Shown here one piece after another: positions 23,981 to 34,375 of a stretch of 64,000 nt of DNA. The stretch is taken from assembly GCA_030035585.1 (NCBI GenBank), contig CM057469.1:14874501-14938500 (forward strand), in the 5' to 3' direction. This DNA comes from Dugong dugon. Its lineage: Eukaryota > Chordata > Mammalia > Sirenia > Dugongidae. Numbering within the stretch: position 1 is the first letter of the stretch; each line of letters starts with the position of its first letter. Below the pieces are notes generated by a model. That model saw only the letters and a list, made by a program, of their open reading frames with translations. It had not been told where the DNA came from and did no database searches. The translations under genes were made by a program, and so were the position numbers.

Positions 23981-24778
23981 GTGGCCAGGGTCCCTGGGCT
24001 GGGGTGTGCTGGTGCTTGGATTCCGCGCGCCTGGGCTGGCGGCTTTCTGGGAGCCGTTTGCTGGCAGCTAGCGAAACTTTCTCTGCCGCCTACCCCTCCT
24101 TTTGCCTGGGTGCCTGGTTCCGAGTGCCATCTCTGCTCTCTCCTGAGGGGCTGTAGGGCTGCGTGCGGGCGTGTGGCTGTTTCTAGGTCTGGGCCCCCGC
24201 GTGGGTGGGATCCCGGGGCCTTTGTTCGTTCGCCCCTCTGCTTTCCGTGGCCGGAGTCCCTGAGCAGGGGGGCGCCGGTGCTTGGATTCCGCGCGCCCGG
24301 GCTGGAGGCTTTCTGGGAGGCATTTGCTGGCACCTAGCGAAACTTTTTCTGCCGCCTCCCCCTCCTTTTGCCTGGGTGCCTGGTTCCGAGTGCCATCTCT
24401 GCTCTCTCCTGCGGGGTTGTAGGGCTGCGTGCGGGCGTGTGGCTGTTTCTAGGTCTGGGCTCCCGCGTGGGTGGGATCCTGGGGCCTTTGTTTGTTCGCC
24501 CCTCTGCTTTCCGTGGCCGGAGTCCCTGAGCTGGGGGGCGCCGGTGCTTGGATTCCACGCGCCCGGGCGGGGGGCTTTCTGGGAGCCGTTTGCCGGCCGC
24601 TAGCGAGCCTTTTTCTGCCGCCTCCCCCTCCTTTTGCCTGGGTGCCTGGTTCCGAGTGCCGTCTCTGCTCTCTCCTGCGGGGCTGTAGGGCTGCGTTCGG
24701 GCGTGTGGCTGTTTCCAGGTCTGGGCTCCCGCGCGGGTGGGATCCTGGGGCCTTTGTTCGTTGGCCCCTCTGCTTCCC
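23981..24778 (+). repeat. three tandem 266-bp L1 promoter monomers
   Basis: The anchor GTGGCC recurs at 23981, 24247, 24513 and 24779, exactly 266 bases apart each time. The units share ggatccc/ggatcct, 'cctttgttcgtt', 'gcctgggtgcctggttccg' and 'ggctgtttctaggtctggg'. They differ by scattered point changes, and the fourth start diverges after a few bases. Confidence 0.95.
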
Positions 24779-25567
24779 GTGGCCACGGTCACTTAACCCC
24801 GAGACTACCAGCTTCTTGGAATTCACGCCCCTGAGTGGGGGCTCTCTGGGTCCCATTTGTAGGCACTGACTGCTGGTGTTGCCCTTTTTTTTTTTCTCTC
24901 AGTTTTATTTTTCTTCCTTTTTTGATTAGTTTTGTCATCTTTTACCTCTTTTTCTCTTTTGTCTTTCTTCATTGCTTAATTTCTTGTCTCTCTATCTCTT
25001 CCTTCTCTTTCTGATCCCTGAATTCCAGGCGATGTATGCCTCTGTACCTTCTGGCCAGGCTGAGCTGTGAAAATTGAGACCGACTCCCCCAGACCTCATA
25101 GCTGCATCGGTGGGATCCCTGGGAACTTTGCAGTTCTTTAACTTTTCTGATTTTTATTTGGTCATTCTTTCCTTTTCTTTCTCTTCCCCCTTCTGGTTTC
25201 CTCCATCCCAGTCTCTCATCTGTACATTCCAACGACAAGCTCCCCTAGCATTCTTTTATGTTTGTACGCTTTTTGCTCCTCCTCCTCTCTCCTCTCTCCC
25301 ATATCCAGCTTAGCTTCACACATAACCATCTTCCCGCTGCACCCTACCTACCTGCACCGTGCACTAGACATCACATCACCAAGCGGTGCAGGCACGCCCT
25401 ATTGGAACCTGCCCAGCACTGACTACCGACCGTCCTGGTGGCTGCGGTGAGTGCCACAAGCAACCCATCCCAGTGGCTCCTCCTCAACTAGATCTGCCCA
25501 GCTATACCACAAGAACGAAAAAAAAAAAAAAAATCTACAATCAAAAAACGAGAGAAATATCTACTGA

Positions 25568-26617
25568 ATGCCCCGAAAACAGCAAACAATATCAAAACAT
25601 TTACAAAAACAAGACAAGATGGCTCCAATAGGCATCCAAATTAAAACACCAGATAACTCTCCTGTGGAAGAAAATGCACTAGAAGTACCTGATACGGAAC
25701 TCAAATCATTAATACTCGGAATTTTCCAAGAACTGAGGCAAAAAGCTGACAAACATGAGGAAAAAATAGACAAATTTATGGAAAATACAGACAAAAAATT
25801 GGAAGAATTCAGGAAGATGATGCAAGAACAAAATGCCAAAATAAATTCACAACTCGAAATTATACAAAAACAACAATTAGAAATCCAAAAGATAAACAAC
25901 AAGATTTCAGAAATGGACGGTGTCATAGAAGGGCTGAGAAGTAGATTTGAAACCATGGAAGACAGGATCAGTGGAACTGAAGACAAACACTTGGATACAA
26001 ATCTGTTTCAGGAAAACTCAGAAAAAAGAACAAAGAAAAATGAAGAGACCCTGAGAGTTATGTGGGACACAATTAAAAGCAAAAACTTACGAGTGATTGG
26101 CATACCAGAACAGGGGGAGAAAACAGAAAACACAGAGAGGATCATTGAGGAACTGCTGACAGAAAACTTTCCCAATATCATGAAAGATGAAAAGCTGGTC
26201 ATCCAAGAAGCTCAACGAACCCCATATAGAAGAGACCCCAAAAGAAAATCACCAAGACATATCATATTCACACTCGCTAAAACTAAAGACAAACAAAGAA
26301 TCCTGAGAGCAGCTCATGAAAAACAAGAAGTCACATACAGAGGAGAAACAATAAGACTAAGCTCAGATTATTCAGTAGAAACCATGCAGGCAAGAAGGCA
26401 ATGGGATGACATATATAAAATCTTGAAAGAAAAAAATTGTCAGCCAAGAATAATATATCCTGCAAAACTCTCATTCAGATTTGATGGTGAAATTAGGTCA
26501 TTTCCAGATAAACAGAAACTAAAGGAATATGCAAAAGTCAAACCAAACTTACAAGAATTATTAAAGGGAGTTCTTCGATCTGAGGACAAACAGCTTAAGC
26601 CCTCAGGCAGGACCTAG
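25568..26617 (+). CDS. L1 ORF1 protein (RNA-binding trimeric chaperone), intact
   Basis: A 349-residue protein close to the usual mammalian ORF1p length (human about 338). Residues ~50-150 form a heptad-rich, Glu/Lys/Gln-rich coiled coil (trimerisation). Residues ~170-265 are the RRM, opening LRVIGIPEQGEK and including QRTPYRRDPKRKSPRHI. Residues ~270-345 are the C-terminal domain with ETMQARRQWDDIYKILKEK and YPAKLSFRF. In the family, ORF1p coats L1 RNA and has nucleic-acid chaperone activity in cytoplasmic particles. The ATG at 25568 gives the expected N-terminus and the frame is uninterrupted. It lies just 3' of the promoter monomers. Confidence 0.95.
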   Translation: MPRKQQTISKHLQKQDKMAPIGIQIKTPDNSPVEENALEVPDTELKSLILGIFQELRQKADKHEEKIDKFMENTDKKLEEFRKMMQEQNAKINSQLEIIQKQQLEIQKINNKISEMDGVIEGLRSRFETMEDRISGTEDKHLDTNLFQENSEKRTKKNEETLRVMWDTIKSKNLRVIGIPEQGEKTENTERIIEELLTENFPNIMKDEKLVIQEAQRTPYRRDPKRKSPRHIIFTLAKTKDKQRILRAAHEKQEVTYRGETIRLSSDYSVETMQARRQWDDIYKILKEKNCQPRIIYPAKLSFRFDGEIRSFPDKQKLKEYAKVKPNLQELLKGVLRSEDKQLKPSGRT

Positions 26618-27048
26618 GACCTAGGACGCAGGTTAACATGAACCAGATACCATTCTAGGAACTGAACTACAGACGACTTTCCAAAAACAAAAGATATACA
26701 ACAGGGAATCAGAGAAATCAATCAAAGGATGACAACAACATCAAAACAATGAAAGAGGGAACAAACGGCATAGGTATAGAACCTTCTAAAGGAGAAGAAG
26801 GCAAGGTGATACCAAGTAACGGTAGACTGCTTCAAAATTATAAAGATAAGGGTAAAATTCATGGTAACCACAAAAACCGTTAACAAACCAACTCATAAAA
26901 ATAAAGACGAAAAACATAAAGTCTCAACAAAAACAAAACCTACAAAAAAAAAAGAAATGAACACAAAATCCACAAACAAAAGGAACTCAGCACAAGAGAG
27001 TAAGAAGAACAAAGAAAACTTCAGCATCACAAAAAAAAGCACTACAAA
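26618..27048 (+). other. L1 inter-ORF spacer, 431 bp, A-rich
   Basis: This A-rich spacer between ORF1 and ORF2 is much longer than the ~63-bp spacer of human L1. Its distal half carries a lysine-rich open frame (separate entry). Confidence 0.9.
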
Positions 27049-27052
27049 ATGA
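26861..27052 (+). other. 63-codon Lys-rich open frame overlapping the ORF2 start
   Basis: It starts at ATG 26861 and ends with TGA at 27050-27052, overlapping the ORF2 ATG (27049-27051) as ATGA. About 19 of 63 residues are Lys, which follows from the A-rich spacer. It may be chance, but the ATGA overlap is an arrangement that supports termination-reinitiation in other systems. No protein family is recognised. Confidence 0.3.
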
Positions 27053-30000
27053 CAGCAAGAAACTCACATCTATCAATAATTACACTGAACGTAAATGGAC
27101 TCAATGCACCCATAAAGCGACGGAGAGTGGCAGAATGGATAAGAAAACAGGATCCATCTATTTGCTGTCTACAAGAGACACATCTTAGAAACAAAGATGT
27201 GAATTTATTAAAAATCAAAGGTTGGAAAAAAATATATCAAGCTAACAACTATCAAAAAAGAGCAGGAGTGGCAATTCTAATCTCAGATAAAATAGACTTT
27301 AAAACAAAATCTACCATAAAAGACAAAGAAGGACACTATATAATGATTAAGGGGATGATCCATCATGAAGACATAACCATAATAAATATCTATGCACCCA
27401 ATGACAGGGCTCCAAAATACATAAAAAAAACTCTAACAGCACTGAAAAGAGAAATTGACAGTTCCACAATAATAGTAGGACACTTCAACACACCACTCTC
27501 AGTAAAGGACAGAACAACTAAAAAGAAACTCAGCAAAGATACAGAAGACCTAAAGGACACAATCAGCCAACTGGACCTCATAGACATATATAGAACAATC
27601 CATCCAACTGCTGCAAAGTACACATTCTTTTCCAATGCACATGGAACGTTCTCCAGAATAGACCACATCTTAGGCCACAGAGCAATCCTCAACAAGATCC
27701 AAAATGCTGAGATAATTCACAGTATCTTCTCTGACCACAATGCCATCAAGGTAGAAATTAACACTAGAAAGAGCAAGGAAAAAAAATCAAACACATGGAA
27801 ACTGAATAATAATCTGCTTACACATCAATGGGTAATAGAAGAAATCAGAGATGGAATTTAAAAATTCCTAGACTCAAATGAGAATGAAAACACATCATAC
27901 CAAAACCTTTGGGACACAGCAAAGGCAGTCCTCAGAGGACAATTTATAGCAATAGATGCACATATCAAAAAAGAAGAAAGGGACAAAATCAAAACATTAA
28001 CTACAGAACTCAAACAAATAGAAAGAGAACAACAAAAAAAGCCTACAACCACCGGAAGAAAGGAAATAGTAAAGATCAGAGCAGAAATCAATGAAATAGA
28101 GAACAGAAAAACAATAGAAAGAATCAACAAAACCAAAAGTTGGTTCTTTGAAAGAATCAACAAAATCGACAAACCACTGGCCAGACTGACAAAAGAAAAA
28201 CAGCAGAGGGCACAAATAACCCAAATAAGAAATGAAATGGGGGACATTACAACAGACCCAACTGAAATAAAAAGGATTATAACAGAATATTATGAAAAAC
28301 TATATTCCAACAAATTTGAAAACCTAGAGGAAATGGATAAATTTCTAGAAACATACGGCCTACCCAAACTACAACAAAGTGATATTGAAAATCTGAACAG
28401 ACCCATAACAAGAGAAGAGATTGAAAAGGTAATAAAAAAACTCCCAACCAAAAAAAGCCCTGGCCCAGATGGCTTCACTGGAGAATTCTACAAAACATTT
28501 ACAGAAGAGCTCGTACCAGTTCTACTCAAGTTATTTCAGAGCATAGAAGAGGAAGCAACACTTCCAAATTCATTCTATGAAGCCAGCATAACGCTGATAC
28601 CAAAACCAGGCAAAGACATCACAAAAAAAGAAAATTACAGACCAATATCTCTCATGAATATAGATGCAAAAATTCTGAACAAAATTCTAGCCAATAGAAT
28701 TCAGTATCATATCAAAAAAATAATACACCACGACCAAGTAGGATTCATACCAGGTATGCAAGGATGGTTTAACATTAGAAAATCCATCAACGTAATCCAC
28801 CACATAAATAAAAGGAAAGAAAAAAATCACATGATTATCTCAATTGATGCAGAAAAGGCATTTGACAAAGTCCAACACCCATTCCTGATAAAAGCTCTCA
28901 ATAAAATAGGTATAGAAGGGAAATTTCTCAACATAATAAAGGGCATCTATGCAAAACCAACAGCCAACATCATTCTTAATGGAGAAAGGCTGAAAACATT
29001 CCCCCTGAAAACAGGAACAAGACAAGGATGCCCTTTATCACCACTCCTATTTAACATTGTGCTGGAAGTTCTAGCTAGAGCAGTAAGGCAAGAAAAAGGA
29101 ATAAAGGGCATCCAAATTGGTAATGAAGAAGTTAAACTCTCCCTGTTTGCAGATGATATGATACTATACATAGAAAACCCTAAAGACTCCACGAGAAATT
29201 TACTGGAAGTAATAGAAAGATTCAGCAGAGTAGCAGGATACAAGATAAACATTCAAAAATCAGTTGGATTCCTATACACCAGTAAAGAGAACGATGAAAA
29301 GGAGATCAGGAAATCAATACCATTTTCAATAGCCCCTAAAAAGATAAAATACTTAGGAATAAATCTGACCAGGAATATAAAAGACCTATACAAAGAAAAC
29401 TACAAAACACTGCTGCATGAAACCCAAAGGGATCTACATAAATGGAAAAACATACCATGCTCATGGATAGGCAGACTCAACATTGTGAAAATGGCAATTC
29501 TACCTAAAGCAATCTACAAATACAATGCAATTCCGATACAAATACCAACAACATTCTTCAAAGAGATGGAAAAACTAATTATTAACTTTATATGGAAAGG
29601 GAAGAAACCTCGAATAAGTAAAGCACTACTGAAGAAGAAGAATAAAGTTGGAGGACTCACACTACCTGACTTGAGAACCTACTATACAGCTACAGTACTC
29701 AAAACAGCCTGGTACTGGTACAACAACAGAGACATTGACCAATGGAACAGAATTGAGAACTCAGATGTAAATCCATCCACCTACGGTCACCTGATTTTTG
29801 ACAAGGGCCCAAAATACATCAAATGGGGAAAAGACAGTCTTTTTAACAAATGGTGCTGGCAAAACTGGATATCCATTTGTAGAAAAATGAAACAGGACCC
29901 ATACCTCACACCATATACAAAAACTACTTCAAAATGGATCAAAGACCTGAATATAAAGCCTCAAACTATAAAATTCATAGAAGAAAAAATAGGACCAACA

Positions 30001-30870
30001 CTTCAGACCTTAATACATGGCATTAACAGGATACAAACCATAAACATCAACACAAAAAACCCAACAGATAAACTAGATAATTGGGATCTTCTAAAAATCA
30101 AACATCTATGCTCTTCAAAAGATTTCACCAAAAGAGTTAAAAGAGAACCTACAGACTGGGAAAAAATTTTTGGACAGTACAAGTCAGACAAAGGTCTAAT
30201 CTCCATAATCTACAAGAAAATCCAACACCTCTACAACAAAAAGACAACCAATCCTATCAAAAAATGGGCAAAGGAAATGAACAGACACTTCACCAAGGAA
30301 GACATTCAAATGGCCAACAGACACATGAGGAAATGCTCGCGATCACTAGCCATTAGAGAAATGCAAATTAAAACCACAATGAGATACCATCTCACCCCGG
30401 CATTACTGGCACGAATCAAAAACACTGGAAATAACAAATGTTGGAGGGGCTGCGGGGAGACGGGAACTCTTATACACTGCTGGTGGGAATGCAAAATGAT
30501 ACAGCCATTTTGGAAAATGATATGGCGTTTCCTCAGAAAGCTAGAAATAGACGTACCATTCGATCCAGCAATCCCACTCCTAGGAATATATCCTAGAGAA
30601 ATAAGAGTCATCACTCGAATAGACATATGCACACCTATGTTCATGGCAGCATTATTCACAATAGCAAAACGATGGAAACAACCTCGATGTCCATCAACAG
30701 ACGAATGGATACACAAACTATGGTACATACACACAATGGAGTACTATGCAACGAGAAAGAACAATGAATCGGTGAACCATCTCATAACATGGATGAAACT
30801 GGAGGACATCATGCTGAGTGAAATAAGTCAATCACAAAAGGACAAATATTGTATGAGACCTCTATTGTAA
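27049..30870 (+). pseudogene. L1 ORF2 (endonuclease-reverse transcriptase), interrupted by one stop
   Basis: 1,273 codons in one frame, the full family length. Endonuclease domain (1-~240): Asn14, Glu43 (QETH), Asn147, Asp205 (RIDH), Asp229 and His230 are present, but position 145 is His (GHFNTPLS, CAC at 27481-27483) where the family has catalytic Asp. Codon 271 is TAA (27859-27861) and the frame continues cleanly after it. RT domain: motif A Asp600 ([12 protein letters not shown]), motif B ([11 protein letters not shown]), FADD with Asp702-Asp703. The C-terminal Cys-rich motif is C-X3-C-X7-H-X4-C at 1131-1148. ORF2p nicks DNA and reverse-transcribes L1 RNA at the nick. The two changes should abolish EN function and full-length translation. 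Confidence 0.95.
28237..30870 (+). CDS. downstream open part of L1 ORF2 (RT and Cys-rich domains)
   Basis: After the stop at codon 271 the same frame stays open to the natural end. Its first ATG in the annotated open frame is codon 397, giving a potential 877-residue product with complete RT motifs and the Cys-rich C-terminus but no endonuclease. Whether it is translated is unknown; L1 ORF2 translation is already inefficient. I record it as a potential product of a broken gene, not as a separate gene. Confidence 0.4.
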   Translation: MGDITTDPTEIKRIITEYYEKLYSNKFENLEEMDKFLETYGLPKLQQSDIENLNRPITREEIEKVIKKLPTKKSPGPDGFTGEFYKTFTEELVPVLLKLFQSIEEEATLPNSFYEASITLIPKPGKDITKKENYRPISLMNIDAKILNKILANRIQYHIKKIIHHDQVGFIPGMQGWFNIRKSINVIHHINKRKEKNHMIISIDAEKAFDKVQHPFLIKALNKIGIEGKFLNIIKGIYAKPTANIILNGERLKTFPLKTGTRQGCPLSPLLFNIVLEVLARAVRQEKGIKGIQIGNEEVKLSLFADDMILYIENPKDSTRNLLEVIERFSRVAGYKINIQKSVGFLYTSKENDEKEIRKSIPFSIAPKKIKYLGINLTRNIKDLYKENYKTLLHETQRDLHKWKNIPCSWIGRLNIVKMAILPKAIYKYNAIPIQIPTTFFKEMEKLIINFIWKGKKPRISKALLKKKNKVGGLTLPDLRTYYTATVLKTAWYWYNNRDIDQWNRIENSDVNPSTYGHLIFDKGPKYIKWGKDSLFNKWCWQNWISICRKMKQDPYLTPYTKTTSKWIKDLNIKPQTIKFIEEKIGPTLQTLIHGINRIQTININTKNPTDKLDNWDLLKIKHLCSSKDFTKRVKREPTDWEKIFGQYKSDKGLISIIYKKIQHLYNKKTTNPIKKWAKEMNRHFTKEDIQMANRHMRKCSRSLAIREMQIKTTMRYHLTPALLARIKNTGNNKCWRGCGETGTLIHCWWECKMIQPFWKMIWRFLRKLEIDVPFDPAIPLLGIYPREIRVITRIDICTPMFMAALFTIAKRWKQPRCPSTDEWIHKLWYIHTMEYYATRKNNESVNHLITWMKLEDIMLSEISQSQKDKYCMRPLL

Positions 30871-32382
30871 AAACACATGAAAAAATTCACATGCAAAATG
30901 TAACAATCCTTGTTGGTTACCAGGGATGGGGGGGGGGGGATACTAAATAGGTAATAGGTAAGTGGTAACTTGGGTGAGAGATGAGATAGTACATAGTACA
31001 GGGGAAACTAACACAACCGGCACAAGGAAAGGTCATGGAGCCCCTATAGACACATCCAAACCCCCCGAGGGACTGAGTTGTTGGACGGAGGGCTCTGGGG
31101 ACCATGATCTCGGGGAACATCTAGCTCAATTGGCATGACACTACTTATAAAGATAATGCTCTACATTCTACCTTGGTGAGTAGTGTCTGGGGTCTTAAAA
31201 GCCTATGAGCGGCCATCTAAGATACTCCACTGATCTCATCCCTTCGGGAACAAGGGAGAACGAAGAGAACAGGATACAAGGAAAAGATTAGTCCGAAGGA
31301 CTAATGGTCCACAGCTACCAAGGCCTCCACGGGACTGAGCCCAGTACAGCTGGATGGTGCCCGGCTACCACCAATGACTCCTCTGACCAGGATCACAACA
31401 GAGGGTTCTGGGCAGAGCTGGAGTGGGATGTAGAGCATAATTTTAACTCCCAAAAAAAAAAAAAAAAAAAAAAAGAAGACCAGATATACTGGCCTAAAGA
31501 ATACTAGAGAAACCTCGAGAGTGTGGCCCCCAGACACCCTTTCAGCTCAGAGGGGAAGTTAACTTCAAGGTTCGATGTTAAGCCTGGGAATGGACACCCC
31601 AGTAAAACTAAATGGGACTAACGATGTACAGGAGTCCGGTGACAAGGGCCAGAAGGCAGAGGGAGAGCAGGAAACTGATGATAAGGAACACAAATTGAAT
31701 AAGGACACTGTCGATGTATTGTGAGATTGTTGACCACTGCTATAGGGCAACATTTGTAGTAACTATTAAATGGGAGGCTGTTTTGTCCTGTAAGCCTTCA
31801 TCTTGGGCGAGAATGGCAGCACAATTGGAAGAGCATAGTCAATATCACTTAAATGTGTAAGTAAAAAGTTTTGAAATGGTGTTTAAATAAAATAAAAATA
31901 AATAAATAAATAAATAAATAAACAAATGAGACTAAAGAGGTACAATAGTCCACTGACAAGGTCCAGAAGACAGAAGGGGACAAGGAAGCCCCCTGGTGAT
32001 AGGGAACACAAGGTGGAGTAAGGATATTCTTGATGTGCTGTGAGATTGTTAACCATTGTCATAGGGCAACATGTGTAGTAACTGTTAAATGAAAAACTAT
32101 TTTGTTCTGTAAGCCTTCATCTTAAGTGAGAATAACAGCACAGTTGGAAGAGCGTAGTCAATGTCACTGAACTGTGAATGTAGAAAATTTTGAAACGGTG
32201 TATCTTTGGCCATCTGTAATTTTCATCAAAAAAAAAGGTTGAGAATTTAGAGGCTTAATACGTTGTGGGGTTGTTAACCAATGTCAAAAAAAAAACAACA
32301 TGTGTACTACTATTTCATGAGAAACTATTTGCTCTGTAAGCTTTCACCTGAAGTACAATAAAATATATATTAAAAAAAAAAA
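30871..32382 (+). other. L1 3' UTR with repeated terminal modules and poly(A) tail
   Basis: It starts after the ORF2 stop, has a G-run (30929-30938) and an internal A-tract (31453-31474). A block starting near 'aaatgggactaacgatgtac' (31610) is followed by a second diverged copy starting 'aaatgagactaaagaggtac' (31925), separated by an (AAAT)n tract (31885-31920). A third, shorter copy of the end ('ttgttaaccaatgtc') lies at ~32262-32372, followed by AATAAA-like sequence and poly(A). The 5977-7545 copy has only one long and one short block. Confidence 0.85.
31883..31922. repeat. (AAAT)n tract between L1 3' UTR modules
   Basis: AAATAAAATAAAAATAAATA and further AAAT units sit at the junction of the first and second 3' UTR modules, like a fossil poly(A)-derived tail. 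Confidence 0.9.
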
Positions 32383-33052
32383 AAAAATCCTCACAACTGG
32401 ACCAATAAGCAACATCATGATAAATGGAGAAAAGATTGAAGTTGTCAAGGATTTCATTTTACTTGGATCCACAATCAACACCCATGGAAGCAACAGTCAA
32501 TAAATCAAACGACACACTGCACTGGGCAAATCTGCTGCAAAGATCTCTTTGAAGTGTTGAAAATCAAAGACGTCACCTTGAAGACTAAGGTGCGCCTGAC
32601 CCAAGCCATGTTGTTTTCAATCGCCTCATATGCATACAAAAGCTGGACAATGATTAAGGAAGACCAAAGAAGAATTGGCACCTCTGAATTGTGGTACTGG
32701 CAAAGAATACTGAATATATCATGGACTGCTAATAAGAACAAACAAATCTGTCTTGGAAGAAGTACAACCAGAACACTCCTTAGAAGCAAGGATGGCGAGA
32801 CTACTTCTCACATGCTCTGGACATGTGATCTGGAGGGATCAGTCCCTCAAGAAGGACATTATGCTTGGTAAAGGAGAGGGTCAGTGAAAAAGAGGAAGAC
32901 CCTCATCGAGAGGGATCAACACAGTGGCTGCAACAATGGGCTCAAGCATCATGATTGTGAGGATGGCGCAGGACCAGGCAGTGTTTCGTTCTGTCATACA
33001 CAGGGTCCCTGTGAGTCGGAACTGACTCAATGGCACCTAACAACAACAACAA

Positions 33053-33837
33053 GGAAGTCTAGGAGCCCTGAAAAGACTACAGCAGACAAATTTCATATTA
33101 ATGAGTCACTTGCAATCCACTCCATTACAGACTGTTTTAATATGATGTTCTCCCCAAAAATCTTTCAGTAAAATTGACTCTGCAAGTCAATATGCTACAT
33201 TTGTCTTTCGGTCTGCTCCACAGGTTAGCACACTGCAACTTGCTCCTGAGGGAGATACAAGTACCCCAGCACGAGAAAACAGAAGTATCAAAGAGTGTTA
33301 GCAGTGCTGTGAAAGGAAGTCTGAATTTCTTTGTGTATACCAGAACTTTCCACAGGCACTGGGAGGTGGAAGATTTGCCCCTGACAGAGCTAATTCTTTC
33401 TCATAATTCAGAAACTCATTCATTCCTTTTTCTTCAGGAAATCACAAACTAGTCCTATTATCTCCCTATCTAATCAACATATAAAACAGTACACATACCA
33501 GACATGTTTGCATATGACTCTTATTATTCAATACAGAAGTAGTTCCCAGCTAATGCAGTAAGATCAGAAAAAAGGAATAAATGGAGTAAGACTTGGAAAT
33601 AAAGATATAACATAGTTATTTCACAAATACGACTGTCTAAATAGAAAAATACAGAACTGAGAATGTAGCCAAGATTCATAAATTGACAGCATTTCTACAC
33701 ACAAGCAATAACTTACTATGAAATGCAATAAATAAAAATATTCATTTGTAACAGGTCGCTTCCATCTGCTGACCACTCATATAGGCCAGGCTCCCTGGAA
33801 GCCTTCAGAGAGGACATCCTTTTGAGAGCCGTTATTA
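33053..33837. other. unrecognised DNA
   Basis: I recognise no gene or repeat after the RTE tail. Open frames at 32884-33171 and 33174-33452 have no recognisable domain. Confidence 0.4.
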
Positions 33838-34375
33838 AACATCTACCGTGAACCAAGTAGAGTCCTGGTGGCACAGGTCAGCAGTTCGAATCCACCAGCC
33901 ATTCCTTGAAAACCCTATGGGACAGTTCTACTCTGCTGACACTGATTCGGTGGCAATGCAGGTGAACCAAGCACTGTGCTGACACCAGAGTTACAACAAT
34001 GGATAAGATACACAACATCTCTTGCCCTTGTGAAATTTATTTAAACAGGAGAGGGGAAAACATGTATTTGCACACTATGTAATGAAATATCAGAAAATGA
34101 TAGTTGGACCCATATGGAAAGATAAGAGGATAATAAGGAGGTTATTTTAGACAGTAGGATGGACAGGGAAAGCCTCTCTGGAGAGATGGCAACTGAAATG
34201 AGGCTTGATTTAGGAGACAGGAAGAGCATATAAAACCTGAGGGAGAAAATGTTCTTGGCCAAGAAAATACAAAGTGCAACCATCCTGAGAGGAATGAGGA
34301 GGACACGTTCAAAGAATAACAAGAAGGTCAGGGTGACTGAAGCCCACAGAGCGACCCATCTCTCTGCTCTTTTGC
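33838..34375 (-). mobile_element. L2 3' region, minus strand, with SINE insertion
   Basis: Reading across the SINE, 'attaaacatctaccgtgaac' and 'caagcactgtgctgacacca' give the reversed L2 end, followed by 'aagcctctctggagagatgg' and 'gaaaatgttcttggccaag'. The 114-codon minus-strand open frame across it is not a protein I recognise. Confidence 0.55.
33858..33961 (+). mobile_element. internally deleted AfroSINE with TSD
   Basis: It is flanked by gtgaaccaag at 33848-33857 and 33962-33971. The head GAGTCCTGGTGGCACAG is joined directly to the box-B region GTCAGCAGTTCGAATCC, so ~25 bases between boxes A and B are missing. The tail also lacks the TATAGGGTCACTATGAG segment. Total length is about 100 bases. 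Confidence 0.85.

Larger units (their letters stand above)
23605..25567 (+). promoter_or_regulatory. L1 5' UTR / internal promoter region
   Basis: This ~1.96-kb leader precedes ORF1. The first ~230 bases are A-rich and match the start of the element at 56580. It then becomes strongly GC- and CpG-rich (about 23830-24850), with tandem monomers, followed by a pyrimidine-rich stretch (24880-25320) and a short A-tract just before ORF1. In this AT-rich window it is the only CpG-island-like block. L1 leaders carry a downstream RNA polymerase II promoter; monomer-type promoters are known from rodent L1s. Confidence 0.8.
23605..32382 (+). mobile_element. full-length L1 LINE, ~8.8 kb, with target-site duplication
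   Basis: The element is bounded by the direct repeat aaaaatcctcac (23593-23604 and 32383-32394; the A-rich side is ambiguous by a few bases). It contains a CpG-rich 5' UTR with three 266-bp monomers, ORF1 (25568-26617), a 431-bp inter-ORF spacer, ORF2 (27049-30870), a ~1.5-kb 3' UTR and a poly(A) tail of about 15. It interrupts an RTE LINE, whose sequence resumes immediately after. Intact ORF1 and an ORF2 with very few lesions suggest a young insertion. As it stands ORF2 is interrupted, so autonomous mobility is unlikely. Confidence 0.97.
23115..33052 (+). pseudogene. RTE (Bov-B-like) LINE, split by a full-length L1
   Basis: Two halves, 23115-23604 and 32395-33052, join into one RTE reverse-transcriptase 3' region. 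The left half holds RT motif A (YAKTFDCVDH, ~23190-23219) and, at 23480-23491, the catalytic-loop region, where the codon before ADD has become TAA. The two lie in different frames, so there is also a frameshift. The right half encodes CLGRSTTRTLLRSKDGET and ends GGCACCTAACAACAACAAC. It is 5'-truncated and dead. RTE LINEs copy their RNA by target-primed reverse transcription and are the likely partner of the AfroSINEs here. Confidence 0.85.

Noticed and set aside
23981-24778. CRISPR-like array
   Set aside because: Units are contiguous 266-bp monomers without spacers, in a mammalian L1 promoter.
24205-24869. Overlapping plus-strand frames of 132 codons with repeated GVPGS/LRGCRA blocks
   Set aside because: They come from the 266-bp promoter monomers. 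Because 266 is not a multiple of three, the monomers do not encode a repeat protein.
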